The position numbers were made by a program, and so were the translations under genes. Of a stretch of 41,320 nt of DNA, positions 21,811-31,103 are shown in pieces. The notes beneath the pieces were generated by a model, which saw nothing but the letters and a program-made list of their open reading frames with translations, did no database searches and was not told the DNA's origin. Within the stretch, counting starts at the first letter, position 1, and each line of letters opens with the position of its first letter. Location: contig DFAQ01000036.1 of the NCBI GenBank assembly GCA_002365865.1, positions 4,083-45,402 of the forward strand, in the 5' to 3' direction. The DNA comes from Pelotomaculum sp. UBA3102. Lineage in GTDB: Bacteria; Bacillota; Desulfotomaculia; Desulfotomaculales; Pelotomaculaceae.

Positions 21811-24636
21811 ATGCCCGGTAATATTTTAGTTAAAGGCGCCCGCGTCCACAATTTGAAAAATATAGACGTCGAGATCCCCAGAGACAAACTGGTGGTGGTT
21901 ACCGGTCTTTCCGGTTCCGGCAAGTCCTCCCTGGCTTTTGACACCATATACGCCGAGGGGCAGCGGCGGTACGTGGAGTCGCTTTCGGCTTACGCGCGCC
22001 AGTTCCTGGGACAGATGAACAAACCGGACGTGGACTATATCGAGGGCCTTTCCCCGACCATTTCCATCGACCAGAAGACCACCAGCCACAACCCGCGTTC
22101 CACCGTGGGAACGGTTACCGAGATTTACGACTACCTCAGGCTCCTTTTCGCCAGGGTAGGGCGGCCTCACTGTCCGCGCTGCGGCAAGCCGATCACCCGG
22201 CAGGCAGTGGAGCAGATGGTGGATCGCCTGGCTTCCCTGGAGGAAGGTACGCGGCTTCAGATCCTGGCACCGGCGGTACGGGGCAAGAAGGGCGAACACG
22301 CCAGGATTCTTGAAGATATCCGCAGGAACGGTTTCACCCGGGCGCGGGTGAACGGCGAGGTGCTGGACGTCTCGGAAGAGATTAAACTCGACAAGAAAAA
22401 AAAGCACACTATTGAGGTGGTTGTGGACCGGGTTATTGTGCGTCCCGGCGCTGAGAGGAGGCTGGCCGACTCCCTGGAGACGGCCCTTAAGCAGGGCGGC
22501 GGCCTGGCAGTAGCGGCCGTAACCGGCGGGGAAGAAATTGTTTTCAATGAAAACTTTGCCTGCGTAGACTGCGGTGTCGGCATCAGCGAAATCTCACCGC
22601 GGCTTTTTTCTTTCAACAGCCCGTTCGGGGCCTGCCCGGAATGCACCGGACTGGGATTCAAAAAAGAGATTGACCCCGGCCTGATCATTCCCGACCGGAG
22701 CAAGTCCGTTGCTTCCGGGGCTATAACGGGGTGGTTCAGAGGGGGGTACTCCTACCAGTTTTTGGAGGAGGTCGCGCGCCATTACGGCTTCAGCCTGGAT
22801 ACTCCGGTGCAGGAACTGGCGCCGGAACACTTGGATGTAATCCTCTACGGCACCGGCGGCAAACGGCTTAACTTTGTTTTGGGGGATATCTACGGGCGCA
22901 GACACGAAATGTATATGCCCTTTGAAGGGGTGGTCAATAACCTGACCAGGCGTTATAAAGAGACCGCCTCGGAAAACCAGCGCCAGGAGATTGAACAGTA
23001 TATGAGCAGCAAGTCTTGTCCCGCCTGCGGCGGAGCCAGGCTTAAGCCTGAGGCGCTGGCTGTCAGGGTGGGCGGACGGTCCATTACCGAGGTCACCCGT
23101 TTTTCCGTGCTGGACGCCCGGGAGTTTTTTCATACCCTGGAACTGACCGCCCGGGAACAGGTCATTGCCCGGCAGGTTTTGAAAGAGATTGACGAGCGCC
23201 TGGGGTTTATGGTCAATGTGGGCCTGGAATATCTCACCCTGGACCGGGGGGCGGGTACTCTTTCCGGGGGCGAGGCGCAGCGAATCAGGTTGGCCACCCA
23301 GATCGGTTCGGGCCTGACGGGAGTGCTGTACATCCTGGACGAGCCCAGCATCGGGCTGCACCACCGGGACAATCAACGCCTGCTGGCGACGTTGAAACGC
23401 CTGAGGGATTTGGGAAATACGTTGATTGTCGTCGAGCACGACGAGGACACCATGCTGGCGGCCGACCACATCATCGATATCGGACCGGGTGCCGGGGAGC
23501 ACGGCGGCCGGGTGGTGGCTGCCGGTACCTGCCGGGACATTGTTAACCACCCGGACTCGGTTACCGGGCATTACCTGAGCGGCAAAAAATATATCCCCGT
23601 GCCGGTAATCCGGCGTGTGTCCGGCGGAAGGTGCTTAGAAATAACCGGCGCGAGCGAGAACAACTTGAAAAATATTGACGTCGCGTTTCCCCTGGGCGTT
23701 TTTACTTGTGTCACCGGTGTGTCCGGGTCGGGGAAAAGTACCCTGGTCAACGATATCCTTTACCGGGAATTGGCCCGGAAACTGCACCGGGCCCGGACCC
23801 GGCCCGGCCGCTTCCGGGAGATAAAGGGAATTAAATATTTGGACAAAGTAATTGATGTCAACCAGTCTCCCATCGGGCGCACGCCCCGTTCCAATCCGGC
23901 TACGTATACCGGGGTTTTTATCGATATCCGTGAACTTTTTACCATGATCCCGGAGTCAAAGATACGCGGCTACAAGGCCGGCCGGTTCAGCTTTAACGTG
24001 AAAGGGGGGCGTTGCGAAGCCTGCCGGGGAGACGGTATTATCAAGATAGAGATGCACTTTTTGCCGGACGTGTACGTTCCCTGCGAAATCTGCAAGGGAC
24101 GGCGTTACAACCGGGAAACCCTGGAGATAGGGTACCGGGGCAAAAATATCGCCGATGTGCTGGATATGACGGTAGACCAGGCCCTGGAATTTTTTCGCCC
24201 CATTCCTAAAATCGTCCGCAGGCTGAAGACGTTACACGACGTCGGGCTCGGCTATATCCGGTTGGGACAGCCGGCCACGACTCTTTCCGGCGGCGAGGCC
24301 CAGCGGGTTAAACTGGCCACGGAACTGTCCCGGCGTTCCAACGGTAAAACCTTCTATATCCTGGACGAGCCTACCACCGGCCTGCATACCGCCGACATCG
24401 ACCGGTTGCTTGACGTGCTGCACCGGCTGGTGGAGGCGGGGGATACCGTGGTGGTAATCGAGCACAACCTGGACGTGATCAAGACTGCCGATTACATTAT
24501 TGATTTGGGTCCCGAGGGCGGGGACCAGGGCGGTGAGGTTGTGGCCGCCGGTACCCCGGAAGAGGTGGCGGCGGTGCCGCAGTCTTATACCGGGCAATTT
24601 TTAAAGAGGGTAATAAAAATGGGACGCCTGGCTTGA
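21811..24636 (+). CDS. uvrA: UvrABC excinuclease subunit A
   Basis: UvrA is the dimeric ABC ATPase that finds DNA lesions and loads UvrB. The 941-residue product has two ABC modules. Walker A motifs are GLSGSGKSSL near residue 31 and GVSGSGKSTL near 638, with signatures LSGGEAQRIRLA near 485 and LSGGEAQRVKLA near 826. Zinc-binding cysteine pairs are visible at CPRCGKP, at CVDCG with CPECTGLG, and at CEACRGDG with CEICKG. The ATG at 21811 follows an AAAGAAAGGA site. The 52-base gap after uvrB and the 11-base gap before uvrC suggest a single uvrBAC transcript. Confidence 0.99.
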   Translation: MPGNILVKGARVHNLKNIDVEIPRDKLVVVTGLSGSGKSSLAFDTIYAEGQRRYVESLSAYARQFLGQMNKPDVDYIEGLSPTISIDQKTTSHNPRSTVGTVTEIYDYLRLLFARVGRPHCPRCGKPITRQAVEQMVDRLASLEEGTRLQILAPAVRGKKGEHARILEDIRRNGFTRARVNGEVLDVSEEIKLDKKKKHTIEVVVDRVIVRPGAERRLADSLETALKQGGGLAVAAVTGGEEIVFNENFACVDCGVGISEISPRLFSFNSPFGACPECTGLGFKKEIDPGLIIPDRSKSVASGAITGWFRGGYSYQFLEEVARHYGFSLDTPVQELAPEHLDVILYGTGGKRLNFVLGDIYGRRHEMYMPFEGVVNNLTRRYKETASENQRQEIEQYMSSKSCPACGGARLKPEALAVRVGGRSITEVTRFSVLDAREFFHTLELTAREQVIARQVLKEIDERLGFMVNVGLEYLTLDRGAGTLSGGEAQRIRLATQIGSGLTGVLYILDEPSIGLHHRDNQRLLATLKRLRDLGNTLIVVEHDEDTMLAADHIIDIGPGAGEHGGRVVAAGTCRDIVNHPDSVTGHYLSGKKYIPVPVIRRVSGGRCLEITGASENNLKNIDVAFPLGVFTCVTGVSGSGKSTLVNDILYRELARKLHRARTRPGRFREIKGIKYLDKVIDVNQSPIGRTPRSNPATYTGVFIDIRELFTMIPESKIRGYKAGRFSFNVKGGRCEACRGDGIIKIEMHFLPDVYVPCEICKGRRYNRETLEIGYRGKNIADVLDMTVDQALEFFRPIPKIVRRLKTLHDVGLGYIRLGQPATTLSGGEAQRVKLATELSRRSNGKTFYILDEPTTGLHTADIDRLLDVLHRLVEAGDTVVVIEHNLDVIKTADYIIDLGPEGGDQGGEVVAAGTPEEVAAVPQSYTGQFLKRVIKMGRLA

Positions 24637-24647
24637 AAAGGAAAGCG

Positions 24648-26510
24648 ATGGTCTACATGAAGTTAGAAGAGAAATTAAAAAACCTCCCTTCCGGTCCGGG
24701 CGTCTATCTTTTCCGGGATGACGCCGGAAAAGTCATTTACACGGGCAAGGCCGTGTCCCTGAAGAACCGGGTGCGCTCCTATTTCCAGGCCGGTATTAAA
24801 CACCCGCCGAAGACCAGGTTTATGCTGCAAAAAACGGCCGATTTAGATTTTATCGTCACGGACTCGGAGGTTGAAGCATTAATCCTGGAACAGAACCTGA
24901 TCAAGGAACACCGGCCCCGCTACAACGTTTTACTCAAGGATGACAAAAGCTATCCTTATTTGAAGGTGACCCTGGGTGAGGACTTTCCCCGGATAATAAT
25001 TACCCGCCGCCACGTAAAAGACGGCTCGCGGTACTTCGGCCCTTATACCAGGGTGGGAGCGGTAAATGAGACCCTGCGTCTATTGAAAAGGCTGTTCCCT
25101 TTTCGTTCCTGCAAGCAGAAGGACCTGCCCCTGCGGGAAAGGCCCTGCCTGAACTACCATATCAAGCGCTGTCCCGGGCCCTGCTGCGGGCTGGTGGACC
25201 GGGAAAAATACCGCCTGGTGATCAACGAAGTGTGCCTGTTTCTGGAAGGCAGGCAGGAAGACCTAATCAGGCGCCTGTCCCACAGAATGAAGGAGGCGGC
25301 GGAAAAACTGGAGTTTGAGACGGCTGCCCGTTTGCGGGACCAGCTTCAGGCGGTGAAAGAAGTAGTTGCCAAGCAGAAAATTGTCTCCGGGGGGTTTGAA
25401 GACCGGGATATTCTGGCTCTGGCCCGGGATTCCGGCGAGACCTGCGTAATGGTTTTTTTCGTCCGCGGCGGCAAGCTTACCGGCCGGGAGCACTTTATGT
25501 TGCAAGGAACGGAAGAACTGGACCGGGAATCCGTAATCGGCGCCTTTATCAAGCAGTATTATTCCGGGGTGGATGTTATTCCCCGGGAAATAATCCTCTC
25601 GGAAGCAGTGGCAGAGGAAAAGGCGGTTATTGAGGAGTGGCTGTCGGGAAAGAAAGGTGCCCGGGTAAAGCTGATAACACCCCGGCGGGGTGAAAAAAAG
25701 AAGCTGGTCGAGATGGTTGCTAAAAACGCCCGGCTTACCCTGGAGCAGGTGCGCTCACAAAAGGCCGCCCGCCGTGACGACGCGGCGGAAGCCCTGGCTG
25801 AACTGGCCCGGGAGTTGGGTCTGGAAAAACCTCCCGGCAGGATCGAGTGCTATGACATTTCCCATATCCAGGGAACCGAAAGCACCGGGTCAATGGTGGT
25901 TTTTAAAGCGGGCCTGCCAGCCGGGAAGCAGTACCGCCGCTTTAAGATCCGCAACGTCGATGGGCCGGACGATTATGCCTCGATCCGGGAAGTACTGCAC
26001 CGGCGTTTCAGCAAGGCCGGGATAGAACGGAAACTCCCGGATTCCGGCCAAGATCCCGGCCGGGAGGCCGGGTTCCGCCACCTGCCCGACCTGGTAATCA
26101 TCGACGGGGGCAAAGGCCAGCTTTCTGCCGCCCGCGAGGTGATGAAAACGCTGGGCTATTCCCGGATTCCCGCGTACGGCCTGGCCAAGGAAGAGGAACT
26201 GCTCTTCGGCGAAGGCCGGAATGATCCCATCACCCTGCCGCCCGGTTCCAAGGTATTGCACCTGCTGCAGCGTCTTCGGGACGAGGCGCACCGCTTTGCC
26301 CTAACCTACCACCGGAATTTAAGGGGCAAGGCCGGGTTGAAGTCGCTCCTGGATGAGGTGGAAGGCATCGGCACCGTACGCCGCCGCGCCTTATTGAAGG
26401 CTTTCGGTTCCCTGGCGGAGATTCAGAAGGCGACGCCGGAGCAGTTGGCCGCCGTCAAGGGTATGAATAAAAAAGCCGCCCGGGCCGTGTACGAATTTTT
26501 CCACCGGTAA
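24648..26510 (+). CDS. uvrC: UvrABC excinuclease subunit C
   Basis: UvrC makes the 3' and 5' cuts in excision repair. The 620-residue product has the GIY-YIG nuclease domain at the N-terminus (GVYLFRDDAGKVIYTGKA), a central UVR domain that binds UvrB (LSHRMKEAAEKLEFETAARL), the RNase H-like nuclease (IECYDISHIQGTESTGSMV and LVIIDGGKGQLSAA), and tandem helix-hairpin-helix motifs at the end (LLDEVEGIGTVRRRALLKAF). I chose ATG 24648 with AAAAGGA upstream; TTG 24633 and ATG 24657 are alternatives. In Bacillus uvrC lies elsewhere, so the three-gene cluster is a difference from that synteny. Confidence 0.98.
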   Translation: MVYMKLEEKLKNLPSGPGVYLFRDDAGKVIYTGKAVSLKNRVRSYFQAGIKHPPKTRFMLQKTADLDFIVTDSEVEALILEQNLIKEHRPRYNVLLKDDKSYPYLKVTLGEDFPRIIITRRHVKDGSRYFGPYTRVGAVNETLRLLKRLFPFRSCKQKDLPLRERPCLNYHIKRCPGPCCGLVDREKYRLVINEVCLFLEGRQEDLIRRLSHRMKEAAEKLEFETAARLRDQLQAVKEVVAKQKIVSGGFEDRDILALARDSGETCVMVFFVRGGKLTGREHFMLQGTEELDRESVIGAFIKQYYSGVDVIPREIILSEAVAEEKAVIEEWLSGKKGARVKLITPRRGEKKKLVEMVAKNARLTLEQVRSQKAARRDDAAEALAELARELGLEKPPGRIECYDISHIQGTESTGSMVVFKAGLPAGKQYRRFKIRNVDGPDDYASIREVLHRRFSKAGIERKLPDSGQDPGREAGFRHLPDLVIIDGGKGQLSAAREVMKTLGYSRIPAYGLAKEEELLFGEGRNDPITLPPGSKVLHLLQRLRDEAHRFALTYHRNLRGKAGLKSLLDEVEGIGTVRRRALLKAFGSLAEIQKATPEQLAAVKGMNKKAARAVYEFFHR

Positions 26511-26525
26511 GATATTTATTTTTTA

Positions 26526-26534
26526 TGCTATAAT
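26526..26534 (+). promoter_or_regulatory. Possible promoter (-10) of the Cof-type phosphatase gene
   Basis: TGCTATAAT is an extended -10 with a perfect TATAAT at 26529-26534, about 70 bases before the next start. No good -35 is visible. Confidence 0.4.
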
Positions 26535-26606
26535 GTCAAAAACGCACTGGTTTTAAAGTCCCTTTAAAAAAAATTGAGTATAAAGGCTGATCAAGCGAGG
26601 TATTTT

Positions 26607-27404
26607 ATGTCGAAGTATAAACTGATTGCCGTTGACCTGGACGATACGCTGCTTTCCAATGATCTCCGGCTGACCGGCCGGGTCAGGGAGGCCATAGCCG
26701 CCGTGCGGGCCGCGGGAATTTATATTACGGTTTCCACCGGTCGTATGTACCGGTCGTCCGTACCTTTTGCCCGCGAGCTGGACATTGACATTCCTTTAAT
26801 AACCTACCACGGGGCATTGGTAAAGAACTCGCTTTCCGGGGAGGTTTGGTTGTACCGGCCGCTGCCTCTGGCATACGCCAGGGAAATTATCGCCCGGGTG
26901 CACCGGCTGGGTTACCACCTGAACGGTTACCTGGACGAGCGGCTTTTGGTCGAGCGTGACACCCCGGAGGGAAGGCGTTATGAAAAAATTTCGGGTGTGG
27001 AGGCGGAGATTGTCGGCGATTTTTTGCAGTTTTTTGACCGGGATCCCGTTAAAGTGCTTGCCGTTGCGGAAGAACCGCTGCTTGACAGGTTGAGTGCCGA
27101 GCTCACACCGCTTTACGAGGGAAAGGTGCATATAGTCAAGTCCAAACCGCATTTTCTCGAATTTTCCCACCCGTTTGCCACCAAAGGGACGGCTCTGGAG
27201 TTTTTGGCCCGGCGTTTCGGGGTGCCGAGGGAAGCAATTATGGCGGTTGGGGACAGTTTCAACGATATCGATATGTTGGAGTATGCCGGCCTGGGCGTGG
27301 CAGTAGCCAACGGCAGGGAGGAAGTGAAAAAAAGGGCCGACTTTGTAACCAAGGCTTCCTATGGCGACGGTGTGGTGGAAGCACTGGAGAAGTTTGTGCT
27401 TTAA
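26607..27404 (+). CDS. Cof-type HAD-superfamily hydrolase
   Basis: The 265-residue protein belongs to the HAD phosphatases with a type IIB cap, which remove phosphate from sugars, nucleotides or cofactors. It shows motif I VDLDDTLL with the nucleophilic Asp and general acid Asp, motif II TVSTGR, a conserved Lys in FATKGTALEFL, and motif IV AVGDSFNDIDMLEYAGLGVAVAN. The substrate cannot be deduced. I chose ATG 26607 with GCGAGG six bases upstream over a longer open frame that begins at TTG 26574. It sits between the uvr genes and sugar-phosphate genes, which hints at a sugar phosphate substrate but is not evidence of it. Confidence 0.92.
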   Translation: MSKYKLIAVDLDDTLLSNDLRLTGRVREAIAAVRAAGIYITVSTGRMYRSSVPFARELDIDIPLITYHGALVKNSLSGEVWLYRPLPLAYAREIIARVHRLGYHLNGYLDERLLVERDTPEGRRYEKISGVEAEIVGDFLQFFDRDPVKVLAVAEEPLLDRLSAELTPLYEGKVHIVKSKPHFLEFSHPFATKGTALEFLARRFGVPREAIMAVGDSFNDIDMLEYAGLGVAVANGREEVKKRADFVTKASYGDGVVEALEKFVL

Positions 27405-27450
27405 TATTTGGGTTTAATATAGGTGTATTTTAATAGATGTGTAAAGGAAG

Positions 27451-28422
27451 GTGTCTTTACTGTCTGGTCAATATGTAATCGGCGTAGACCTGGGCGGTAC
27501 CAAGATCTATACTGCGCTGGCGGGAGAGGACGGCCGGATTCTGGCGGAATTAAAAATTCCTACCGGCACGGAAAAGGGCTTGCAGAATGTCGTCGACGGT
27601 ATTGTCGACAGCGTGGAACAGGTGTGCAAGACCGCGGAGGCAGATCCCGGCGCGGTCAGTACCCTGGCCTTGGGCGCGCCGGGTCCCCTGGACACCAAAG
27701 GGGGAATCATTCATTACGCCCCCAACCTGCGCTGGCGCAATATTCCCATCAGGCAGATCCTTGAAGAGAGGATCGGAATTTCCGTGCTGCTGGATAATGA
27801 TGCCAACCTGGCCGCCTTGGGGGAGCACGTTTTCGGTGCCGGCAGGGGGGTGGCAAATATGGTTTACATTACCGTCAGTACCGGGGTGGGCGGCGGATTG
27901 ATCCTGGACGGGAAGCTTTACCGGGGGTTTACGGATGAGGCCGGGGAAATCGGGCACATGACGATCCAGCCATACGGGCCGCTGTGTTCCTGCGGCAACC
28001 GCGGCTGCCTGGAGGCGGTTGCTTCCGGTACGGCCATCGCCAGGGAAGCCAGGGACCTGGTAGCCCGGGGCGCCGGGCAGGTGATCCTGGTGGCAGCGGA
28101 AGGCGATCCCGGTAAAATAGATGCTGCCGTGGTTGCGTCAGCCGCTGCCGGGGGAGATCCCGAGGCGGTTTCAATTATTACCGGTGCCGCCGGCTCGCTT
28201 GGAATCGGCATCGCAAATATTTTGAATCTGCTCAATCCTTCCCTGGTCATCCTGGGCGGGGGAGTGATGGAGACGGGTGCGTTGATCTGGGAGGAAGTTA
28301 AAAAAGAAGTGCGGAACCGGGCGCTGGATGCCGCCTGGACCGTAGCCCGTCTGGTTCCGGCGGAACTGGGCGGCCGGGCCGGCGTTATGGGAGCCATAGC
28401 CCTGGCACTGGACAGGGAATAA
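27451..28422 (+). CDS. ROK-family glucokinase
   Basis: The 323-residue protein fits ROK glucokinases, which phosphorylate glucose with ATP. It has the N-terminal phosphate-binding VDLGGTKIYTALA, a LDNDANLAALGEH segment with the catalytic Asp, and GEIGHMTI. The ROK zinc motif CSCGNRGCLEAVASG and a C-terminal GGGVMETG adenosine-binding segment follow. Other sugars (N-acetylmannosamine, fructose) are possible in this family. The start is uncertain: GTG 27451 lies right after AAAGGAAG, and a CTG at 27460 would have better spacing. The phosphoglucose isomerase gene follows. Confidence 0.9.
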   Translation: MSLLSGQYVIGVDLGGTKIYTALAGEDGRILAELKIPTGTEKGLQNVVDGIVDSVEQVCKTAEADPGAVSTLALGAPGPLDTKGGIIHYAPNLRWRNIPIRQILEERIGISVLLDNDANLAALGEHVFGAGRGVANMVYITVSTGVGGGLILDGKLYRGFTDEAGEIGHMTIQPYGPLCSCGNRGCLEAVASGTAIAREARDLVARGAGQVILVAAEGDPGKIDAAVVASAAAGGDPEAVSIITGAAGSLGIGIANILNLLNPSLVILGGGVMETGALIWEEVKKEVRNRALDAAWTVARLVPAELGGRAGVMGAIALALDRE

Positions 28423-28427
28423 CCTGT

Positions 28428-28511
28428 ATGGGAATAAAAGTCGGCATAGCCGATTATTATATGGTGGGAAGGAGGTACGGTCTGTTTTCAGTACAAACGA
28501 ATAGAGGGTAA
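28428..28511 (+). other. 27-codon open frame resembling a CheD N-terminus
   Basis: The frame starts at ATG 28428 and encodes MGIKVGIADYYMVGRR, then ten more residues and a stop at 28509-28511. The KVGIADxxxV pattern resembles the first residues of CheD, the chemoreceptor deamidase. Nothing like the rest of CheD follows. It may be a remnant of a lost gene, a leader peptide or chance. The weak possible ribosome binding site (CAGGGA) lies in the end of the preceding gene. Confidence 0.25.
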
Positions 28512-28532
28512 GAAGGAGGGGTAGACAGACAG

Positions 28533-29609
28533 ATGACGATACGGGGTTTTGATTTGGATAACGTGGATGCCCTGTACCGGCTGGACAGTGCCGGTACGTT
28601 TACTTCCCTGGGGGGGCTGCCCGTACAGTGTGCCGAAGCCTGTTGGGACCTGGCGGAGCAGGTCGGGCTGCCGGAGATTGAAGCCATTTCAAATATAGTG
28701 GTTACCGGGCTGGGCGGTTCGGCCATCGGGGGCGACTTGCTGAGAGTTTACGCCGCCGGCAGGATTTCAGTACCGGTGGTAGTAAACCGGGATTACGTGC
28801 TGCCGGAGTTTGTGGCTCCGGACACCCTGGTTTTTGCCGTCAGTTACTCGGGTAATACCGAGGAAACTTTGAGTGCCTACGGGGAGGCACGGGCAAAGGG
28901 GGCCTCCGTTATTGCCGTTACCACCGGCGGTAAACTGGGGGAAGCGGCCCTCAGGGACGGGGTACCGGTAATAAAAATTCCTGGCGGTATTGCTCCCCGG
29001 GCGGCTACCGGTTTTCTGTTCCTGCCCACCCTGAGAGTTTTACAGAAACTGGGCGTGTTGCCCGGCAAGGTTGATGAGATAACCGAAATGATCGAGCTCC
29101 TCAAAAACCTGCGTAAAAAACTGGACCCGGAAACCCCTGCGGAAGAAAACCCGGCCAAGCAGATCGCCCGGAAGTTGCACCGCAGGATCCCGGTTATCTG
29201 GGGTTCTGCCGGAACCACGGAAGTCGTGGCGCAGCGTTGGAAAGGCCAAATCAACGAAAACGCCAAGGCGCCGGCCTACTGGAATGTGTTGCCGGAACTG
29301 AATCATAATGAAATTGTGGGATTTCAATTTCCCTTGGAGATCTTGAATCAAGTCCACGTAATAATCCTCAGGGATGAGCATGACCATTCCAGGGTGCATA
29401 AGCGCATTGAAATAACCAAAGACATAATTAAGGACGTTGCAGACGGCTATACGGAAGTCTGGGCTTCCGGTAACGGGGCGCTGGCCAGGCTGTATTCCCT
29501 GATTTATACCGGCGACTATGCCAGCGTTTACCTGGCGGCGCTTTATGGAGTAGATCCCGGGCCGGTCAGGGTGATCGACCATCTTAAAAAGGAGCTTGCC
29601 AAGCAGTGA
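28533..29609 (+). CDS. Bifunctional phosphoglucose/phosphomannose isomerase
   Basis: The 358-residue protein belongs to the small PGI/PMI family of SIS-domain isomerases, which interconvert glucose-6-phosphate or mannose-6-phosphate with fructose-6-phosphate. It has the first SIS domain (VVTGLGGSAIGGDLLRVY, VFAVSYSGNTEETLSAY) and a second one with IPVIWGSAGTTEVVAQRWKG. It also has the NENAKAPAYWNVLPELNHNEIVGF stretch (about residues 245-270) containing the catalytic Glu and His of the family. The usual long bacterial PGI is about 100-200 residues larger, so this is the short type known from archaea and some Clostridia. GGAGGGG precedes ATG 28533 by 11 bases. Its stop overlaps the GTG of the PHP gene. 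Confidence 0.93.
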   Translation: MTIRGFDLDNVDALYRLDSAGTFTSLGGLPVQCAEACWDLAEQVGLPEIEAISNIVVTGLGGSAIGGDLLRVYAAGRISVPVVVNRDYVLPEFVAPDTLVFAVSYSGNTEETLSAYGEARAKGASVIAVTTGGKLGEAALRDGVPVIKIPGGIAPRAATGFLFLPTLRVLQKLGVLPGKVDEITEMIELLKNLRKKLDPETPAEENPAKQIARKLHRRIPVIWGSAGTTEVVAQRWKGQINENAKAPAYWNVLPELNHNEIVGFQFPLEILNQVHVIILRDEHDHSRVHKRIEITKDIIKDVADGYTEVWASGNGALARLYSLIYTGDYASVYLAALYGVDPGPVRVIDHLKKELAKQ

Positions 29610-30181
29610 AGCTATTTGCGGACTGCCACACTCATACCAAATACAGCGACGGCCGGGGCACCCCGGCCGAAAATATTAGAGCTGCCGCAGAGAGGGGATT
29701 AAGTGTCGTTGCCCTTACGGACCACGGGCCGAAGGGCATTGGAATCGGGGTGGCAAAGCCGGAAACCTTCCTGGAGATCAAGGAGGAAGTGGTCGGATTG
29801 GCGCCGCAATTTCCGGAAACAAGGGTTTTGGGGGCGCGGAGGCTGCCGTAGTCGGGCGTGACGGACACCAATACCAAGGCGTTGATTGAAACCATCCATA
29901 ACTACCGGGTTGATTTTATCAGCTGCCCGGGTGTGTTTATGCCGGTTGAACCTTACGAATTGGTCCGTGCCTGTTCCGGCAGGGGAACGGCCCTTGAAGT
30001 TAATACCGGCCACGATTATAATAAAGAGGAGCTCATTCATGCCGCCGCACACTGTGGGGCCCGGTTGGTTATAAACAGCGACGCCCATTGCCCGCAAAAG
30101 GTGGGCGACCTGGCCCTGGGCCTGGCCCTGGTGGAACGGCTGCGGTTTCCGGCGGAAAAGATTATTAACGCAGTCCAATAA
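29606..30181 (+). pseudogene. Broken PHP-domain phosphoesterase (YcdX-like)
   Basis: The start (GTG 29606, overlapping the previous stop) encodes LFADCHTHTKYSDGRGTP and VVALTDHGPKGIGIG, the first metal-binding motifs of PHP hydrolases. An in-frame TAG at 29849-29851 then interrupts the gene. The downstream part (from about 29858) matches the C-terminal half, with NTGHDYNKEELIHAA and LVINSDAHCPQKVGDLAL. Around 29831-29860 another frame reads GAEAAVVGRDG, the expected next motif. About 40 residues, including the central metal-binding Glu and His region, seem to be missing. This suggests a frameshift plus deletion, or an assembly error. A minor possibility is that the C-terminal part is expressed from GTG 29858. 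Confidence 0.7.
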
Positions 30182-30214
30182 AAAGACACCTGATCATTTA
30201 AGGGGGAGAGTATT

Positions 30215-31084
30215 ATGGTCGCACCAAGGCTTGTTATTGTTACCGGTCTTTCGGGGGCCGGCAAAACCCAGGCCCTGCGCAGCCTTGAAGACCTGGATTT
30301 TTTTTGCGTGGACAACCTCCCCCCCGCGTTGATTCCCAAATTTGCCGAACTTTGTGCACAGTCGGTCAGTAAGATTAATAAAATAGCATTAGTGGTGGAT
30401 ATCAGGGGCGGAGATTTTTTTAAATCGCTCTTTGAGGTGCTTTCCGACCTGAATGACCGGGAAATCCGGTACGAAATCCTCTTCCTGGAAGCTTCCGACG
30501 CCACCTTGGTCCAGCGTTTTAAAGAGTCCAGACGGCGTCATCCCCTGAGTGCCCACGGTGAGGTTTTGGACGTGATCCGGGAAGAACGCAGTCTTTTGCA
30601 GGACTTAAGGGGAAGGGCGAACAAGGTTATCGATACTTCCACCAAAACGGTGCGGCAGTTAAAAGAAGAAATAGCCGGGATTTTTGCCGGTACCGGCGAT
30701 TCTAAAAGCCTCCTGCATCTTACCGTAATGTCCTTCGGTTTCAAATACGGTATTCCCCTCGACTCAGATCTGGTAATGGATGTCCGCTTTCTTCCCAACC
30801 CGTTTTACCTCAAAGAGTTAAGGCCTCTGACCGGTAATGACCAGGCGGTTCGCGACTACGTGTTAAGTTCCGCGGCGGCGGCCGAGTTTATGAATAAATT
30901 TGAAAACCTGGTGGAATTCCTCATACCGCATTACATAAAAGAGGACAAGACGACCCTGATGATTTGTATCGGTTGTACCGGCGGGATGCACCGGTCCGTG
31001 GCCCTGTCCAACCGCTTGGGAGAAGTTTTCTTGAAAAAGGGCTTCCGTGTTACGGTTCGTCACCGGGACATTAACCGGGAGTAG
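30215..31084 (+). CDS. rapZ: RNase adapter / nucleotide-binding protein RapZ (YvcJ)
   Basis: The 289-residue protein has the P-loop GLSGAGKT at residues 11-18, the DFFCVDNLPPALIPKF segment, and the conserved C-terminal CIGCTGGMHRSVALSNRL with the metabolite-binding region. In E. coli RapZ directs RNase E to a small RNA that controls GlmS. In B. subtilis the orthologue YvcJ binds GTP and affects competence, and its RNA role is unclear. ATG 30215 has AAGGGGGAGAG upstream. It is followed by yvcK and whiA, the arrangement conserved across Firmicutes and Actinobacteria. Confidence 0.96.
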   Translation: MVAPRLVIVTGLSGAGKTQALRSLEDLDFFCVDNLPPALIPKFAELCAQSVSKINKIALVVDIRGGDFFKSLFEVLSDLNDREIRYEILFLEASDATLVQRFKESRRRHPLSAHGEVLDVIREERSLLQDLRGRANKVIDTSTKTVRQLKEEIAGIFAGTGDSKSLLHLTVMSFGFKYGIPLDSDLVMDVRFLPNPFYLKELRPLTGNDQAVRDYVLSSAAAAEFMNKFENLVEFLIPHYIKEDKTTLMICIGCTGGMHRSVALSNRLGEVFLKKGFRVTVRHRDINRE

Positions 31085-31103
31085 TGTTTTAGGGGTTGAA
31101 ACA

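Noticed and set aside
29849..29851. TAG in the PHP gene read as pyrrolysine
   Set aside because: The codons around the TAG do not match the family, the expected motif is in another frame and a central segment is missing. No pyl genes are in the window.
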